Shown: positions 47,156-58,000 of the stretch, piece after piece | Numbering within the stretch: the stretch's first letter is position 1 | Layout: every line of letters begins with the position of its first letter | Source of the DNA: Vibrio albus | GTDB taxonomy: Bacteria > Pseudomonadota > Gammaproteobacteria > Enterobacterales > Vibrionaceae | Direction of reading: 5' to 3' | NCBI RefSeq assembly: GCF_003144035.1 | Contig: NZ_QFWT01000001.1 | Location: 558,001-622,000 of the forward strand | Length of the DNA: 64,000 nt | Made by a program: the position numbers and the translations under genes | The notes under the pieces: model-generated | Told to the model about the DNA's origin: nothing | The model's database searches: none | Seen by the model: the letters and a program-made list of their open reading frames with translations, nothing else

Positions 47156-48496
47156 ATGAAACTCAGAAGTACCGCACTGGTTAAAGGATTCCGTCAATCA
47201 ACACCTTACGTTAACGCCCACCGGGGTAAGGTCATGGTGATCATGCTGGGTGGCGAAGCCTTTGACGCCCCCAACTTTACCAATATCATCAGCGATATTG
47301 CTCTGCTACACAGCTTGGGGGTCAAAATCGTACTGGTGCATGGGGCAAGGCCACAGATAAACCGGATGCTGAACTCCAATAACTGCGCAACGCCGTATCA
47401 TAAAGGAATAAGAGTTACTGACTCGAAATCTCTCGGCCTGGTTATGCAGGCAGCAGGACAACTACAGTTGGGCATTACCGCTCAACTCTCCATGAGCCTG
47501 AATAACACCCCGATGGCCGGAAATCAGCTGAACGTGGTCAGCGGTAACTTTATTATTGCTCAGCCACTCGGCGTTGATGATGGTATTGATTACTGCCACA
47601 GTGGCCGGGTACGCCGTATAGATGTGGACGGTATTAACCGGACTCTGGATCAAGGCTCTATTGTACTTCTCGGTCCTGTCGCCAGTTCTGTTACCGGTGA
47701 GTGTTTCAACCTGCTATCTGAAGAGGTAGCCACTCAGGTTGCCATTCGCCTTCATGCCGATAAGCTTATTGGTTTCTGTTCAGAACAAGGGATCCTGGAT
47801 GATAAAGGCGATGTCATCGCAGAATTGCTGCCATCTGAAGCTGAGTCTATTCTGCATGGCATGGAGAATAACTTTGATCCGGACGAAACAGAAAGCACTG
47901 GCACTCTACGGTTCCTGAGGGGGGCAGTTTCGGCCTGTCGCGCCGGTGTACCACGCAGCCACCTGATTAGCTATAACATTGATGGTGCCCTGATTCAGGA
48001 GTTGTTCTCCTTTGACGGTATCGGCACTCAGGTAGTGATGGCGAGTGCAGAACAGATCCGTACCGCTGAAATCAATGATATTGGTGGGATCCTGGATTTA
48101 ATCCGTCCCCTTGAGGAAAAGGGCATTCTGGTTCGTCGCTCCCGGGAACAACTGGAACAGGAAATCTCGCATTTTACCATCATTGATAAAGATGGCCTGG
48201 TCATTGGTTGTGCCGCTCTATACCCCTATATCGACGATAAAATGGCAGAAATGGCCTGTGTGGCTATTCACCCGGATTACCGGGACGATAGCCGGGGTCT
48301 GGATCTGTTACACCATGTAAAACAACGCTCCAGAAAACTGGGTATTAAACAAATCTTTGTGCTGACCACCCACAGCCTGCACTGGTTCCGGGAGCAAGGC
48401 TTTGAAGAGATTTCCGTTGCTGAACTGCCGATGGAAAAGCAGGGGCTGTATAACTTTCAGAGACGCTCAAAAATTCTGGCACTGTCAGTAGAGTAA
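47156..48496 (+). CDS. argA: N-acetylglutamate synthase
   Basis: It acetylates glutamate with acetyl-CoA, the first step of arginine synthesis. The 446-residue protein has an N-terminal amino-acid-kinase-like regulatory domain ([31 protein letters not shown]) that binds arginine, and a C-terminal GNAT domain (about residues 295-440) with [19 protein letters not shown]. It starts at ATG 47156 with GAGAG upstream. Predicted control is ArgR repression, from the boxes in front, and feedback inhibition by arginine. Confidence 0.97.
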   Translation: MKLRSTALVKGFRQSTPYVNAHRGKVMVIMLGGEAFDAPNFTNIISDIALLHSLGVKIVLVHGARPQINRMLNSNNCATPYHKGIRVTDSKSLGLVMQAAGQLQLGITAQLSMSLNNTPMAGNQLNVVSGNFIIAQPLGVDDGIDYCHSGRVRRIDVDGINRTLDQGSIVLLGPVASSVTGECFNLLSEEVATQVAIRLHADKLIGFCSEQGILDDKGDVIAELLPSEAESILHGMENNFDPDETESTGTLRFLRGAVSACRAGVPRSHLISYNIDGALIQELFSFDGIGTQVVMASAEQIRTAEINDIGGILDLIRPLEEKGILVRRSREQLEQEISHFTIIDKDGLVIGCAALYPYIDDKMAEMACVAIHPDYRDDSRGLDLLHHVKQRSRKLGIKQIFVLTTHSLHWFREQGFEEISVAELPMEKQGLYNFQRRSKILALSVE

Positions 48497-48744
48497 AAAA
48501 ACGAATAACAACTCCAGCAATAAGAGCTTGCCCTGAATAATTTCTGGAGTTGATGTAAATGTTTATAGAGATCAATAAGATATTTATCCACTTCTGATGA
48601 TGTGTAATTTTTACTCAATTTTGTCTTTTTATTTCAGCTCACATTGGTAGAATAGCGCCCGCTCACGTTGGCACAAAACAGTAAATAGGCAAAGCACATA
48701 TGTACAACTGCCTGTCCGTAATATTGATGTGTGATGAGAAGTAA

Positions 48745-48942
48745 ATGAAAACCGTAATATGCAATTCAGCCCAGAGTTTTCTGGATATGGCGGAAAATGA
48801 TTTCCTGAAAGGTATGGATGTACACTGTGTATTTCCTACAACAGACACGGTGAAAAAGATGATTATGCATTGTCAGAAACGGCACAATATAGGGCACGTT
48901 TCATTCGCCGAAACCACGATGGAAGTGGTGTCAGCTTTATAA
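48745..48942 (+). CDS. Possible 65-residue protein of unknown function
   Basis: An ATG preceded by GAGAAG at about 5 nt opens a 65-codon frame in a 523-bp gap between argA and recD. The product begins MKTVICNSAQSFLDMAENDF and has three cysteines and no membrane segment or signal peptide. A TAGAAT -10-like hexamer with a GC-rich discriminator lies at about 48650, and a TTCG-tetraloop hairpin follows the stop. That arrangement suggests a free-standing gene. I recognise no family. Confidence 0.5.
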   Translation: MKTVICNSAQSFLDMAENDFLKGMDVHCVFPTTDTVKKMIMHCQKRHNIGHVSFAETTMEVVSAL

Positions 48943-48981
48943 TAGCGCCAGGCCCGAACCGGTGTTTGCTTTGCCGGTCCG

Positions 48982-49009
48982 GGTCTGATGTTCGCATCAG
49001 ACCAATTTT
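48982..49009 (+). terminator. TTCG-tetraloop hairpin after the 65-codon gene
   Basis: A perfect 9-bp stem GGTCTGATG/CATCAGACC closed by TTCG, followed by AATTTTAT. Just upstream, CCCGAACCGG and CCGGTCCGGG form another stem with one mismatch. It sits at the 3' side of recD, so it may serve both directions. Confidence 0.65.
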
Positions 49010-49019
49010 ATCAAAAAGC

Positions 49020-51074
49020 TCACCGAATCAGCTTCTTCCTTAATCCGCTTGCTCTGTGTGTTCTATTTTTAATCCCCTGATTTATCACTGTATTTTCAGA
49101 AAACAGCATTAACTGCTTCTTCGCTCTTGTTACCCCGGTATAAATCAGTTCTCTGGTCAGAACCGGCGTATACTTCGTTGGCAACACAATAAATGTCAGA
49201 TCAAACTCACTTCCCTGAGATTTATGTATCGTCATCGCAAAAGCCGTTTCATGCTCCGGAACCCGCCCCGGCAACACCGTTTTTACCGAACCATCCGGCA
49301 ATTCAAAAAAGACCTTCAGTCTTGGCTCCGCTTCGCTCCAGTCTGGCATACATAATCCAATATCACCGTTATACAACCCCAGAGAGTGGTCATTACGGGT
49401 CACCATCACCGGCCTTCCGGCATACCATTGTTCCCCTCCGGTCTGGATAACCCGTTTCGCCGACAGTGCTTTCTCCACTTTGTCATTCACCCCACGAACA
49501 CCAAAATCACCTTCTCTGACGGCACACAGCAACCTGCAACGACTAAAGGCTTTTAGTGCAGCCAGAGCCTGTTCATGTACGGTAGAAAACGTCTTCTGAT
49601 GCATCAGCCCGATATAGCCGGAATATTCATCCACCAGCTTACCGATCATCAGGCTGTAGTTCACTGAGGTCAGAGGATGATATTCAATATCAGGGAATCC
49701 CTGCTGCCATACCCGACTGACCTGACTCAGCTCCCCGGAGTTGATCGCTTTTGCCAACTGACCAATTCCCGATCCGGCATGAAAACGGTAACTTTTTTGT
49801 AGTGTGCACAGACAATCCGCCAGCAGATGATGCTGACCCGAAGCCGGAAAATTCCGGTACCCCGTCAGTTGCTGCAGGATCTGTTTCTGACTATGACCAT
49901 ACCCTTCCGGGGAAAATGAGCAGATATCGCCCAATACCGCCCCGGACTCGACGGACGCCAGTTGATCCTTATCCCCCAACAGGATAAGCCTTGCGTGATC
50001 CGGTAAAGCAGCCACCAGTTTATACATCAGCGTTAAATCGACCATTGAGGCCTCATCGACGATCAGAATATCCAGATGAAGGGGGTTAGACGCATTATGC
50101 TGGAACTCAGAACGACCCGGAATCGCACCAAGCAAACGATGAATCGTACTGGCATCGGCGGGAATAGACTGACGCACAGCCTCATCAACCGGTAACCTAT
50201 CAATAGCGTTGCCGATAGATTCGGTCAGCCTTGCCGCCGCCTTTCCCGTGGGAGCCACCAGCTTTATGCTAAGATCCTGCTGCTTCTGCCTGCCCTGCTC
50301 GACCAGAGCTGCAAGCAACTTAGCCACAGTCGTGGTTTTACCTGTTCCCGGTCCCCCGGATACCACAGCAAATTTACGGCTCAGAGCAACTGCCGCCGCG
50401 ACCTTCTGCCAGTTCAGGCAGGTCTCCGTCGGAATCAGTGTATCCAGCACCGACAAATCCTGGACCCGGCCAGCCTGCGCCACCACGTCCTCAACCGCTT
50501 CCCACTCCAGTGATTCCGGCTCAGTCACATCCAGATAGTCACACACCAGTTGCTGACGCTGTCCCATAGCCATCAGCGGGTTCTTTTTCAGCGCCTGATA
50601 TAAACCGTGATAGTTACGGGCGAACAGGTGGTCAAGCAATGAGGCCAGTTTCACTTTTTCTTCTGCAGAAAATACAACCGGCTCCGCCAGAGAAAGCAGC
50701 TTCGCTGCCAGCTGACTTTCATAATGCCAGTAACGGTGCAGATACAGCCGATCTCCATCATAAATAAGCGGCGTTGCACTCTTAACGCCTCCGGCACAGT
50801 TTGAACTTCCCAGAACCTGCTTCCAGTTGATATCACTAAGCTGCCCGTGTAGCTGCCGGGCGGAATCGCCAAACAGCCCCAGAGCAGAAATCATGGATGA
50901 GGCCTCCGGCTCTATACAGATATGACCTTTGGCCAGTTCACTGCTGAGTACACCTGCGACAAAGCCTACCGCTTCGGAGTTTCCCTGCTCCTGCGAAGCA
51001 ATAAAACGAGCGAACTGATAATCAAGATGACGAATACTGCCTTTTTCGCACAAGCGTTCCAGTGTGTTAAGCAT
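49020..51074 (-). CDS. recD: Exodeoxyribonuclease V alpha subunit
   Basis: The fast 5'-to-3' helicase of the RecBCD double-strand-break repair and DNA-degrading machine. I place the start at ATG 51074 (684 residues) because GAGGA lies just upstream and it overlaps the recB stop by 8 bp; an ATG at 51101 would lie deep inside recB. The Walker A motif GGPGTGKTTTVAKLL and the later FAMTIHKSQGSEFDL (motif V) are typical of superfamily 1B. It is longer than E. coli RecD (608). Confidence 0.96.
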   Translation of the reverse strand: MLNTLERLCEKGSIRHLDYQFARFIASQEQGNSEAVGFVAGVLSSELAKGHICIEPEASSMISALGLFGDSARQLHGQLSDINWKQVLGSSNCAGGVKSATPLIYDGDRLYLHRYWHYESQLAAKLLSLAEPVVFSAEEKVKLASLLDHLFARNYHGLYQALKKNPLMAMGQRQQLVCDYLDVTEPESLEWEAVEDVVAQAGRVQDLSVLDTLIPTETCLNWQKVAAAVALSRKFAVVSGGPGTGKTTTVAKLLAALVEQGRQKQQDLSIKLVAPTGKAAARLTESIGNAIDRLPVDEAVRQSIPADASTIHRLLGAIPGRSEFQHNASNPLHLDILIVDEASMVDLTLMYKLVAALPDHARLILLGDKDQLASVESGAVLGDICSFSPEGYGHSQKQILQQLTGYRNFPASGQHHLLADCLCTLQKSYRFHAGSGIGQLAKAINSGELSQVSRVWQQGFPDIEYHPLTSVNYSLMIGKLVDEYSGYIGLMHQKTFSTVHEQALAALKAFSRCRLLCAVREGDFGVRGVNDKVEKALSAKRVIQTGGEQWYAGRPVMVTRNDHSLGLYNGDIGLCMPDWSEAEPRLKVFFELPDGSVKTVLPGRVPEHETAFAMTIHKSQGSEFDLTFIVLPTKYTPVLTRELIYTGVTRAKKQLMLFSENTVINQGIKNRTHRASGLRKKLIR

Positions 51075-54000
51075 AATCTTCCTCAACCTGTTGTCCGTCA
51101 ATTAACCGGTCCAGCGCATCAATCATGGCAAAATCCGGTCTGGCATAAAACACCCCACTGCCGCTGGATTGCTTATCTATGCCTCTCAAGAATAGATAAT
51201 AAACACCGCCAAAATGAACGTGATAATCATAATCTGAGATCCGGCTACGTAAAAACCTGTGCAGCGCCAGCGCATAAATCTGGTATTGCAGATCGTACCG
51301 GTGCTCCAGCATCGCCTCTTTCAGTGCTTCACCGTCGTAATCGGCGGTTGTTTCTCCCAGATAATTGGATTTCCAGTCCAGCACGTAATACTTGCCTTCA
51401 TGTTCAAACACCAGGTCGATAAACCCTTTCAGCATGCCTTTCACCGTCTGAAACCCAAGCTCCCCGGCCTGTGCCGACAATGCATCATAGCGCCGGACAA
51501 TATCGTTCAACATCTGTGCCGCCAGTACCCGGATAGGAAGTAAAAACTCCATTTCCGTCAGCCGCTGGTCATTGCCTTTCTGGTTCAGCCGCAATGCGTG
51601 TCCGTCCAGTGGCACAGACAAAACCGTATCAGCCAGTGTCTGCAACACCGGCAGCCATTCTGCGTCATACTGCTCCGCTTCCAGCAGCCGGACGATACGT
51701 TGCTCATTTTCTTCTTTTGTCGCGGGCTGGGTGAAATCGATCACTTCAAACAAGGTATGCAGAAACGTACCCGGCCGGGCCCCACGCGGGAAGGTAAAGA
51801 TTGAACGCTCAGGTTCATCGAGAGTCATTTCTTCCCGTGCGAATGCTTCAGCCTCTCCGATGGAGTCGATATCAAAGCCCTGGGGCTCGATATCTGCGGC
51901 CCGACCATGGCCCTGCTTAACCAGACCGGAATAACTGGTTATCCGCCAGCTACGGTCAATATCCGTTTGCAACTGTCTGGCTTTAAGATCACGGGAGGCA
52001 TTTTGCTCATCATGTTCAAAAAGCGCTATCTGTGTATACGCCGATACCGAATCAGGCAGGCCCGACACACCGATTTCTCCCTCACCGGAAGCCGAAACCA
52101 GGCGTCCCGCCTTTTCCGCGACTAAGGCGGTATTCACCGGCTCACCATCATTCAGAAGATAACCAACCGCACTCAGATGTAACCCGGTCGGATCTTTTGC
52201 CGACCGCCCCTTACGTACCGGCGCTAAACCGACAAAACAACCATAGACTGCCCGGGTCAGAGCGACGTAAAGAAGGCGCAAATCTTCCGCCAGTCTTTCT
52301 TTGTCAGCCTGAGCCAGAGAGGCTTTCTGAGCGGTAATATCACACACCGTTTTCGCCTGCTGCTCATCATAATATTGCCCTTGCTGAGCTTCCCGGTAAC
52401 TGCACGCAAACGGCAGAAACACCAGATCGTACTCCAGACCTTTAGACTTATGAATAGTGACAATCTTAACCAGGTTCTGCTCTGACTCCAGGCGCTGTAT
52501 CTGTTCGTCTGACGCCCCACTTTCCCCGCTTTCCGTTTCCTGAATCGTCTCGGCAAACCAGCGCAACAGACCGTGATCACTATCCGTTTCCAGACTCATC
52601 TGCTGCAGCAATTCACTCAGATGCAACAAGTCGGTCAGTAAACGTTCGCCAAATTCCTCTTCAGCCAGCCTTTCCGCGATATGACGTTTACTCATTATCG
52701 CCCGTAGCATCGGCATGACCCCGCGCAGCAACCACAACCGGCGATACTCACGAAATTCATTGACGACCGCATCCCAGCGGTTTTCATCCCGGTTCAGCTC
52801 ATCCAGCTGATGGCTATTCAGCGCCAGCAGATCCGTCGCCAGAGCAGCATGCATCGCCTGTTCGTCATCAGGCGTCAGTACGGCATGCAGAATCCGGAGC
52901 ATATCGGTGGCCACCGGACTGAGAAACACACTGTCCCGGTTGGACAGGTAAACGCTGGCAATGCCTTTTTGTGCCAGAGCCTGCCGGACCAGCTTACCCT
53001 CAGCACCGGTTCTGACCAGCACAGCAATATCTCCCGCCTGAATTACCCGGACGTCTTTACCATCATTCAGACAAGCCTGATCCGCGTCGGACTCCTGCAA
53101 AATCAGCTCTATCTGGTTGGCGGTCGCCATCGCCATAGCATGTTGATACTCACCTTTAGGCAGAGGCTTTTCCGCCTCCTGCAGCCAGAATGTCAGGGCA
53201 TTCTGTTTCTGTCCCTTTATCGTCCAGCTACGCTGCTGTGCCCCCGGTCGGGGAGACACCGGCAAGAAAGGAATATCACGGTCATACATAAACGGGCTGT
53301 CGGCAGCAGCAAAAACAGTATTGACGCTGTTAACCATATCTGCCGTCGACCGCCAGTTAGTTCCGAGCGTATAGTGAGCAGATACCTCATTTCGTGCCCG
53401 GATATAAGTAAAAATATCGGCCCCACGGAAAGCGTAGATAGCCTGCTTAGGATCTCCGATCATAAACAGCCCGGTATCCGGTTTGTTCAGATAGATATGG
53501 CTGAAAATACTGTACTGAAGCGGGTCGGTATCCTGAAACTCATCAATCATAGCCACAGGGTATAAGGAGCGGATCCGGGTAGTCAGCACCTGTTCACCAT
53601 CACAATCCAGTGCCGCAGACAGCTGGCTCAGAAGATCGTCAAAAGACAGCCAGTGCTTTTGCTGCTTAGCCTCAGACAGCATAACCCTGCAGGACTGAAT
53701 CGCATGTGCCTGCAACGGATGTTCAAGGCTCGGAGGATCACTGAGAAATGACTGGATGATCCCGAACAGTTCATGCTCGGGTACCTGATCTCCCGGTTTG
53801 GTCTTCTCTTCCAGGAACTCGCTGGAGAAACGGTAAAGGTTATCCGGCAACTGATAATTCAGTGTGTCGCTCTCCGCCCATGCAGAAACCTCATCCAGCC
53901 ATTTTGGCAGATTCTTCTTGGTAAACGTGCGCTTACTGACACCGGATGATGTAATCACCGGAGCGATATCTGTTTTATTTTGATTCCATTGCTGTTTAAC

Positions 54001-54684
54001 GTTATCGATCCTGCTCAGATTTTTCTGGTGCTGCTCTTCCAGTGTTCCGTGCATAGGTTCCGTCGTCAATGCCACCGCCTGACCATTCAGGTAGCCGGAT
54101 ATTTTTTTCAGCAAAGCTCCTGGAGATGACCAGATACTGCGAACGGTGGCAGCCAGCTCACCCGATAACGGATAGAAATTTCTCCGCCAGTAATCGGCTA
54201 CCACCTGGGCTTTCAGCTTACTTTCGTCTGTCACGAATTCATGATTAAACCGACTACCCGACTCAAAGGCATTCTGGGTCAGCATCCGCTGGCAAAAGCC
54301 GTGAATGGTATATACCGCGGCTTCATCCATCTGACGCTCGGCATACAGTAGAGTCTGGGCCGCCCATTCATGGTCTGGTATCTGCTCCAGCAAGGGCTTG
54401 ATAACCGGATCAAGGCTCTGTCCCCGCATAAAGGCAACCCGTGCATCATGAATTCTGGCCCGGATCCGGTCACGCAGCTCCGCCGTCGCCGCTTCGGTAA
54501 AGGTCACCACCAGAATCTGATCCACCGTGAGTGGCCGTGGATGCCGGCTCTGTTCGCTCCCGTGCCCCAGCAACAGGCGCAGGTACAGCCCGGCAATGGT
54601 GAAAGTCTTTCCTGTTCCCGCCGAAGCCTCTATCAGCCGTGCACCATGCAGAGGGAATGTCATTGTGTCTAGTTGTTCAGCCAT
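51067..54684 (-). CDS. recB: Exodeoxyribonuclease V beta subunit
   Basis: The 3'-to-5' helicase and nuclease subunit of RecBCD. The 1205-residue protein has the UvrD-like Walker A ASAGTGKTFTIAGLYLRLLL near the N-terminus, a Q-motif and DEFQDTDPLQY (motif II), and VTIHKSKGLEYDLVFLP. The C-terminal nuclease domain contains YVLDWKSNYLG near residue 1105, including the catalytic Asp and Lys. It overlaps recD by 8 bp. The ptrA gene that sits between recC and recB in E. coli is absent; 388 non-coding bp take its place. Confidence 0.97.
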   Translation of the reverse strand: MAEQLDTMTFPLHGARLIEASAGTGKTFTIAGLYLRLLLGHGSEQSRHPRPLTVDQILVVTFTEAATAELRDRIRARIHDARVAFMRGQSLDPVIKPLLEQIPDHEWAAQTLLYAERQMDEAAVYTIHGFCQRMLTQNAFESGSRFNHEFVTDESKLKAQVVADYWRRNFYPLSGELAATVRSIWSSPGALLKKISGYLNGQAVALTTEPMHGTLEEQHQKNLSRIDNVKQQWNQNKTDIAPVITSSGVSKRTFTKKNLPKWLDEVSAWAESDTLNYQLPDNLYRFSSEFLEEKTKPGDQVPEHELFGIIQSFLSDPPSLEHPLQAHAIQSCRVMLSEAKQQKHWLSFDDLLSQLSAALDCDGEQVLTTRIRSLYPVAMIDEFQDTDPLQYSIFSHIYLNKPDTGLFMIGDPKQAIYAFRGADIFTYIRARNEVSAHYTLGTNWRSTADMVNSVNTVFAAADSPFMYDRDIPFLPVSPRPGAQQRSWTIKGQKQNALTFWLQEAEKPLPKGEYQHAMAMATANQIELILQESDADQACLNDGKDVRVIQAGDIAVLVRTGAEGKLVRQALAQKGIASVYLSNRDSVFLSPVATDMLRILHAVLTPDDEQAMHAALATDLLALNSHQLDELNRDENRWDAVVNEFREYRRLWLLRGVMPMLRAIMSKRHIAERLAEEEFGERLLTDLLHLSELLQQMSLETDSDHGLLRWFAETIQETESGESGASDEQIQRLESEQNLVKIVTIHKSKGLEYDLVFLPFACSYREAQQGQYYDEQQAKTVCDITAQKASLAQADKERLAEDLRLLYVALTRAVYGCFVGLAPVRKGRSAKDPTGLHLSAVGYLLNDGEPVNTALVAEKAGRLVSASGEGEIGVSGLPDSVSAYTQIALFEHDEQNASRDLKARQLQTDIDRSWRITSYSGLVKQGHGRAADIEPQGFDIDSIGEAEAFAREEMTLDEPERSIFTFPRGARPGTFLHTLFEVIDFTQPATKEENEQRIVRLLEAEQYDAEWLPVLQTLADTVLSVPLDGHALRLNQKGNDQRLTEMEFLLPIRVLAAQMLNDIVRRYDALSAQAGELGFQTVKGMLKGFIDLVFEHEGKYYVLDWKSNYLGETTADYDGEALKEAMLEHRYDLQYQIYALALHRFLRSRISDYDYHVHFGGVYYLFLRGIDKQSSGSGVFYARPDFAMIDALDRLIDGQQVEEDYA

Positions 54685-55072
54685 TAACCTTTTACCTTAT
54701 TACCTTCAGCCTTTTTATATGTGACTTTGTTTATCGGTCACCTTCTCAGGTGGATACCCTGAACAAGATCGAACAAAAAACCACCTAATCGTCTGTTTTA
54801 ACAACAAAAGCTAAAGACATTCCATATGTGATCTAATACAAATATTTAGATAATCAATAAGCGCTGAGCGTATGGAAGAATTTTTTCGCGATCCTTATCA
54901 CGGAACCCACCACCAGAGCCAGATAGTATCGCTGCCACAGATTAGTGGTCCCTCTGACCCTAAATGGCCGTACCGTCAAACGCCCTACAAATAAAAACGA
55001 TTTGCGGACGGCCGCCCTACCTTTTTTCTCTTCTGTTTAACTTAACGCATACGCCTTCCCAGAATCTTTCTG
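54685..55072. other. recC-recB intergenic region
   Basis: 388 bp with no ptrA and no clear terminator. It contains one short plus-strand frame at 54872-54994 described separately. TCGGTCACCTTCTCAGGTGGATACC near 54735 may form a weak hairpin. A recB promoter is expected here on the minus strand but cannot be assigned with confidence. Confidence 0.5.
54872..54994 (+). CDS. Possible 40-residue reading frame between recC and recB
   Basis: ATG to TAA, 40 codons, on the strand opposite the rec genes. The peptide is rich in His, Pro and Gln (MEEFFRDPYHGTHHQSQIVS, then LPQISGPSDPKWPYRQTPYK). There is no good ribosome binding site, only a weak GAG four bases upstream. Composition is unlike random AT-rich spacer, but evidence for expression is lacking. 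Confidence 0.25.
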   Translation: MEEFFRDPYHGTHHQSQIVSLPQISGPSDPKWPYRQTPYK

Positions 55073-58000
55073 TCAGCCTTCTGCTTCGAGATTATCTTCG
55101 CTATGCGCTACCGCACTGAGCAGAAACCCGGCATTTTCCCACAGTTTCTGAGCCAGTGATTCAGACCACTCCGGCCAGACGCGCGCGATATAGCTGTTCG
55201 CCCCTTCTCCGGTGAAATTGTACCCGTCTTCAAACTGTTTCTGCATGGCCAAATGGATATCATCCAACGCTTTCCCTTTACTGCCTGCCTCCGCACCCGC
55301 CATCAGAGAGCGAGGGAAAAAGACCAGAGGCGAGTTCAGGCCACCATAATAAGTACGAATCAGGTCAGTCAGGATGGTCTCTGCCGACGAGGTATCAATC
55401 AGAGGAAATACCCTGTGTTCAACCCCTTCTTTCTTATCGTACCCCACCAAATGGGTCCTCTGGTTATAACCAGAAACCGCCAGACAAAGGTGATCTATCC
55501 AGGCTGAAAGCAGATCCTGAGGCCGGATGCGCCCGCTTCTGTACCGGATCAAACCAGCCTGATAACGGTTGGTCAGCCAGCCACTCAGGATAACCGGCTT
55601 ACCTTCCCCGAATGGTGCCAGACGAATATTCACTTCGGCATCAGGCAGAGGTGACTGGCAAATAAAAGCCAGTTCGTCCACGATAGCAGATGACTGAGCT
55701 TTGCTTTCCGCGAACTCCAGTTCACCAAACGCCCCGACCGGTAAGAGGCCTTTTGCTCTCTGCCGGCGGATAAAGCCCTGAGTCACGTCTTCTTCACTCT
55801 CACCGGCTAAACGGGCCTGTAACATCACAGCGATCAGTTGCTCCCGGAGCTGATACCCCTGCAGATTATCCAGTGCAAAGGGCTCATCGTCATCGGTACC
55901 CCGGCTGATATCGCTGAAAAAGACTTTCAGACGCCGGTTAAAGAAATACTGCACCGGTAAGCGCCAGAATCGTTGCAGCTCTGCCAGAGGCAGTTCCAAC
56001 GGATACACCGCATCCAGCAGAATATCGTCCAACGGCTGAATAAAGGAGGTGCGCTTCTGCCCCTGTTTATTGACCACTGGCAGCCACTCCTGAGCATAAC
56101 TGGGGTGTTTACCGGAAAACGCAGACGGACTGAAAGGTACCATGGGGTGCTGACTGGTCAGCGCCCGGATCAGCCTGTCAGCGGAATCATCGGCCGGCAG
56201 CGCTTCGTCCCCCAGCAGACAGAAGTTCTGCCCGCAGTAATCCAGCAACTCGGTCACCAGAATAGACGGCACCTTTTCACTGTTATCCTGTATCGAACGG
56301 GCAATATAACTAATATACAGTGTCTGCTGCGCCGACAGCAGGGCTTCCAGAAACAGATACCGGTCGTCATCCCGACGGGAACGGTCTCCCGGACGGGTTC
56401 GTCCATTGATCAGATCAAACCCTTCAGGTGGCATGCTGCGTGGGTAAGCACCATCATTCATGCCCAGCAGACAAACGGTTTTAAACGGGATAGAACGCAT
56501 CGGCATCAGGGTACAGAAGTTGACCTGCCCGGCCAGAAACCGCTGACTGATCCGAGAGCCGGACAACCGGTTCTCCAGGTATTGTTGCATCACAGCAGGG
56601 GAAATAAGTTCAGCAAAAGCAGCATCTTCCAACTGGTCCTGTAACTGACTCAGCACATCCCGGATAGACTTCAGCACCACTTCACTGTCCAGCTCCGGAC
56701 TGAAACAGTCTTCCAGCATAGAAAACAGTTGCTCCCGCCACTCTCCGGCAGAAAGAGGGACAGCCAGTACCCGGCGGTAGTAACCGATCCGTTCAACAAA
56801 ACGGGCCAGTTTCCCAGCCAGTTCGGCATCCATTCCCTGAACTTCAGAATAAGGTGCAATATCGCCACCCGGACCGGAAAACAGACAGTCACTTCCCTCA
56901 CCATCCGTTTCGGCCATCGCATAGCCCAGCAACATACGCTGAACACCAAACAGCCAGGTATTCTGCTCATAGTCAGGGAGAGCAAAATCCTGAGCAGTCT
57001 GAGCGTCAATCCCCCAGCGAATACCGGCTTCTTCAATCCATACCCCGGCACGTTCAAACTCGCTTTCATCCAGACCAAACCGGCTCATTACCTCTGGCGT
57101 TTCCAGCAGCTCAAGCAACTCTGAAGCTGCACAACGGCTGTCAGGCAAGCTGACCAGATTCATAAAGGCATTCAGCACCGGGCTTTCCTGAGCAGCCGTC
57201 CGGTCAGAAATAGAATAAGGAATATACCGCTCACCCGGAGCATTACCGAACACGGCCTGAATTGCCGGGCTGTAGGCATTAATATCTGCCACCATCACAA
57301 TAATATCGCGCGGTTTCAGCTCAGGATCCGCATCAAACATACTCAGTAACTGATCGTGCAATACCTCTACTTCCCGCATCGGACTGTGACAGGCATGAAA
57401 GCTGAGAGAGTGATCGATATCGACAGCGGCTTTATGGGTACTGCTTTCAAGTTGCTGATCGTCCTGACGCTCGTCCAGATTCAGGATATCGGCCTGAATA
57501 TGATGCAGCAGATTATCCCGGTCTATATCGGCAAACGCCTCAATCTCATTGGCGTCCAACTGAGACAGCAGGTACAGATTATCCCTGCCCAGTTTGCCCA
57601 TTGAGGCCAGAAGACTATTGCCAACGACATCGGTATGCAGATCATCTCTCAGGTTGTCATCAACCGTCCCTTTCAGTTGGCCGGTTTCGCCATCCGGCTC
57701 ATAATGATCCGCCTGCCATTCCAGATGCTGCCGGGAACGGGATGACAGCCCGGCCAGATATTTACGATCCCTGACTTCGCCCCAGTAATAACGGCAGGGG
57801 TTGGTGAACATAAGGTGAACATCCATATGCTGCCCGAGGGCTTTCAGGGCATCCATATAACGTGGTGGCAGGGAGGAAATACCGAACACAAAGAGGCGGT
57901 CAGGCAGACCAGCGATACGCCCGACATAATGATCCAGCGTATCAATAAAATGCTCATACAAATTGGCCCGGTGATAGGGAGACTGCCCCAGAGCCAAGGT

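Noticed and set aside
48509..48552. CAACTCCAG/CTGGAGTTG inverted repeat after argA as a terminator
   Set aside because: The 27-nt loop and lack of a T tract make intrinsic termination unlikely. It may simply be chance or a weak mRNA structure.
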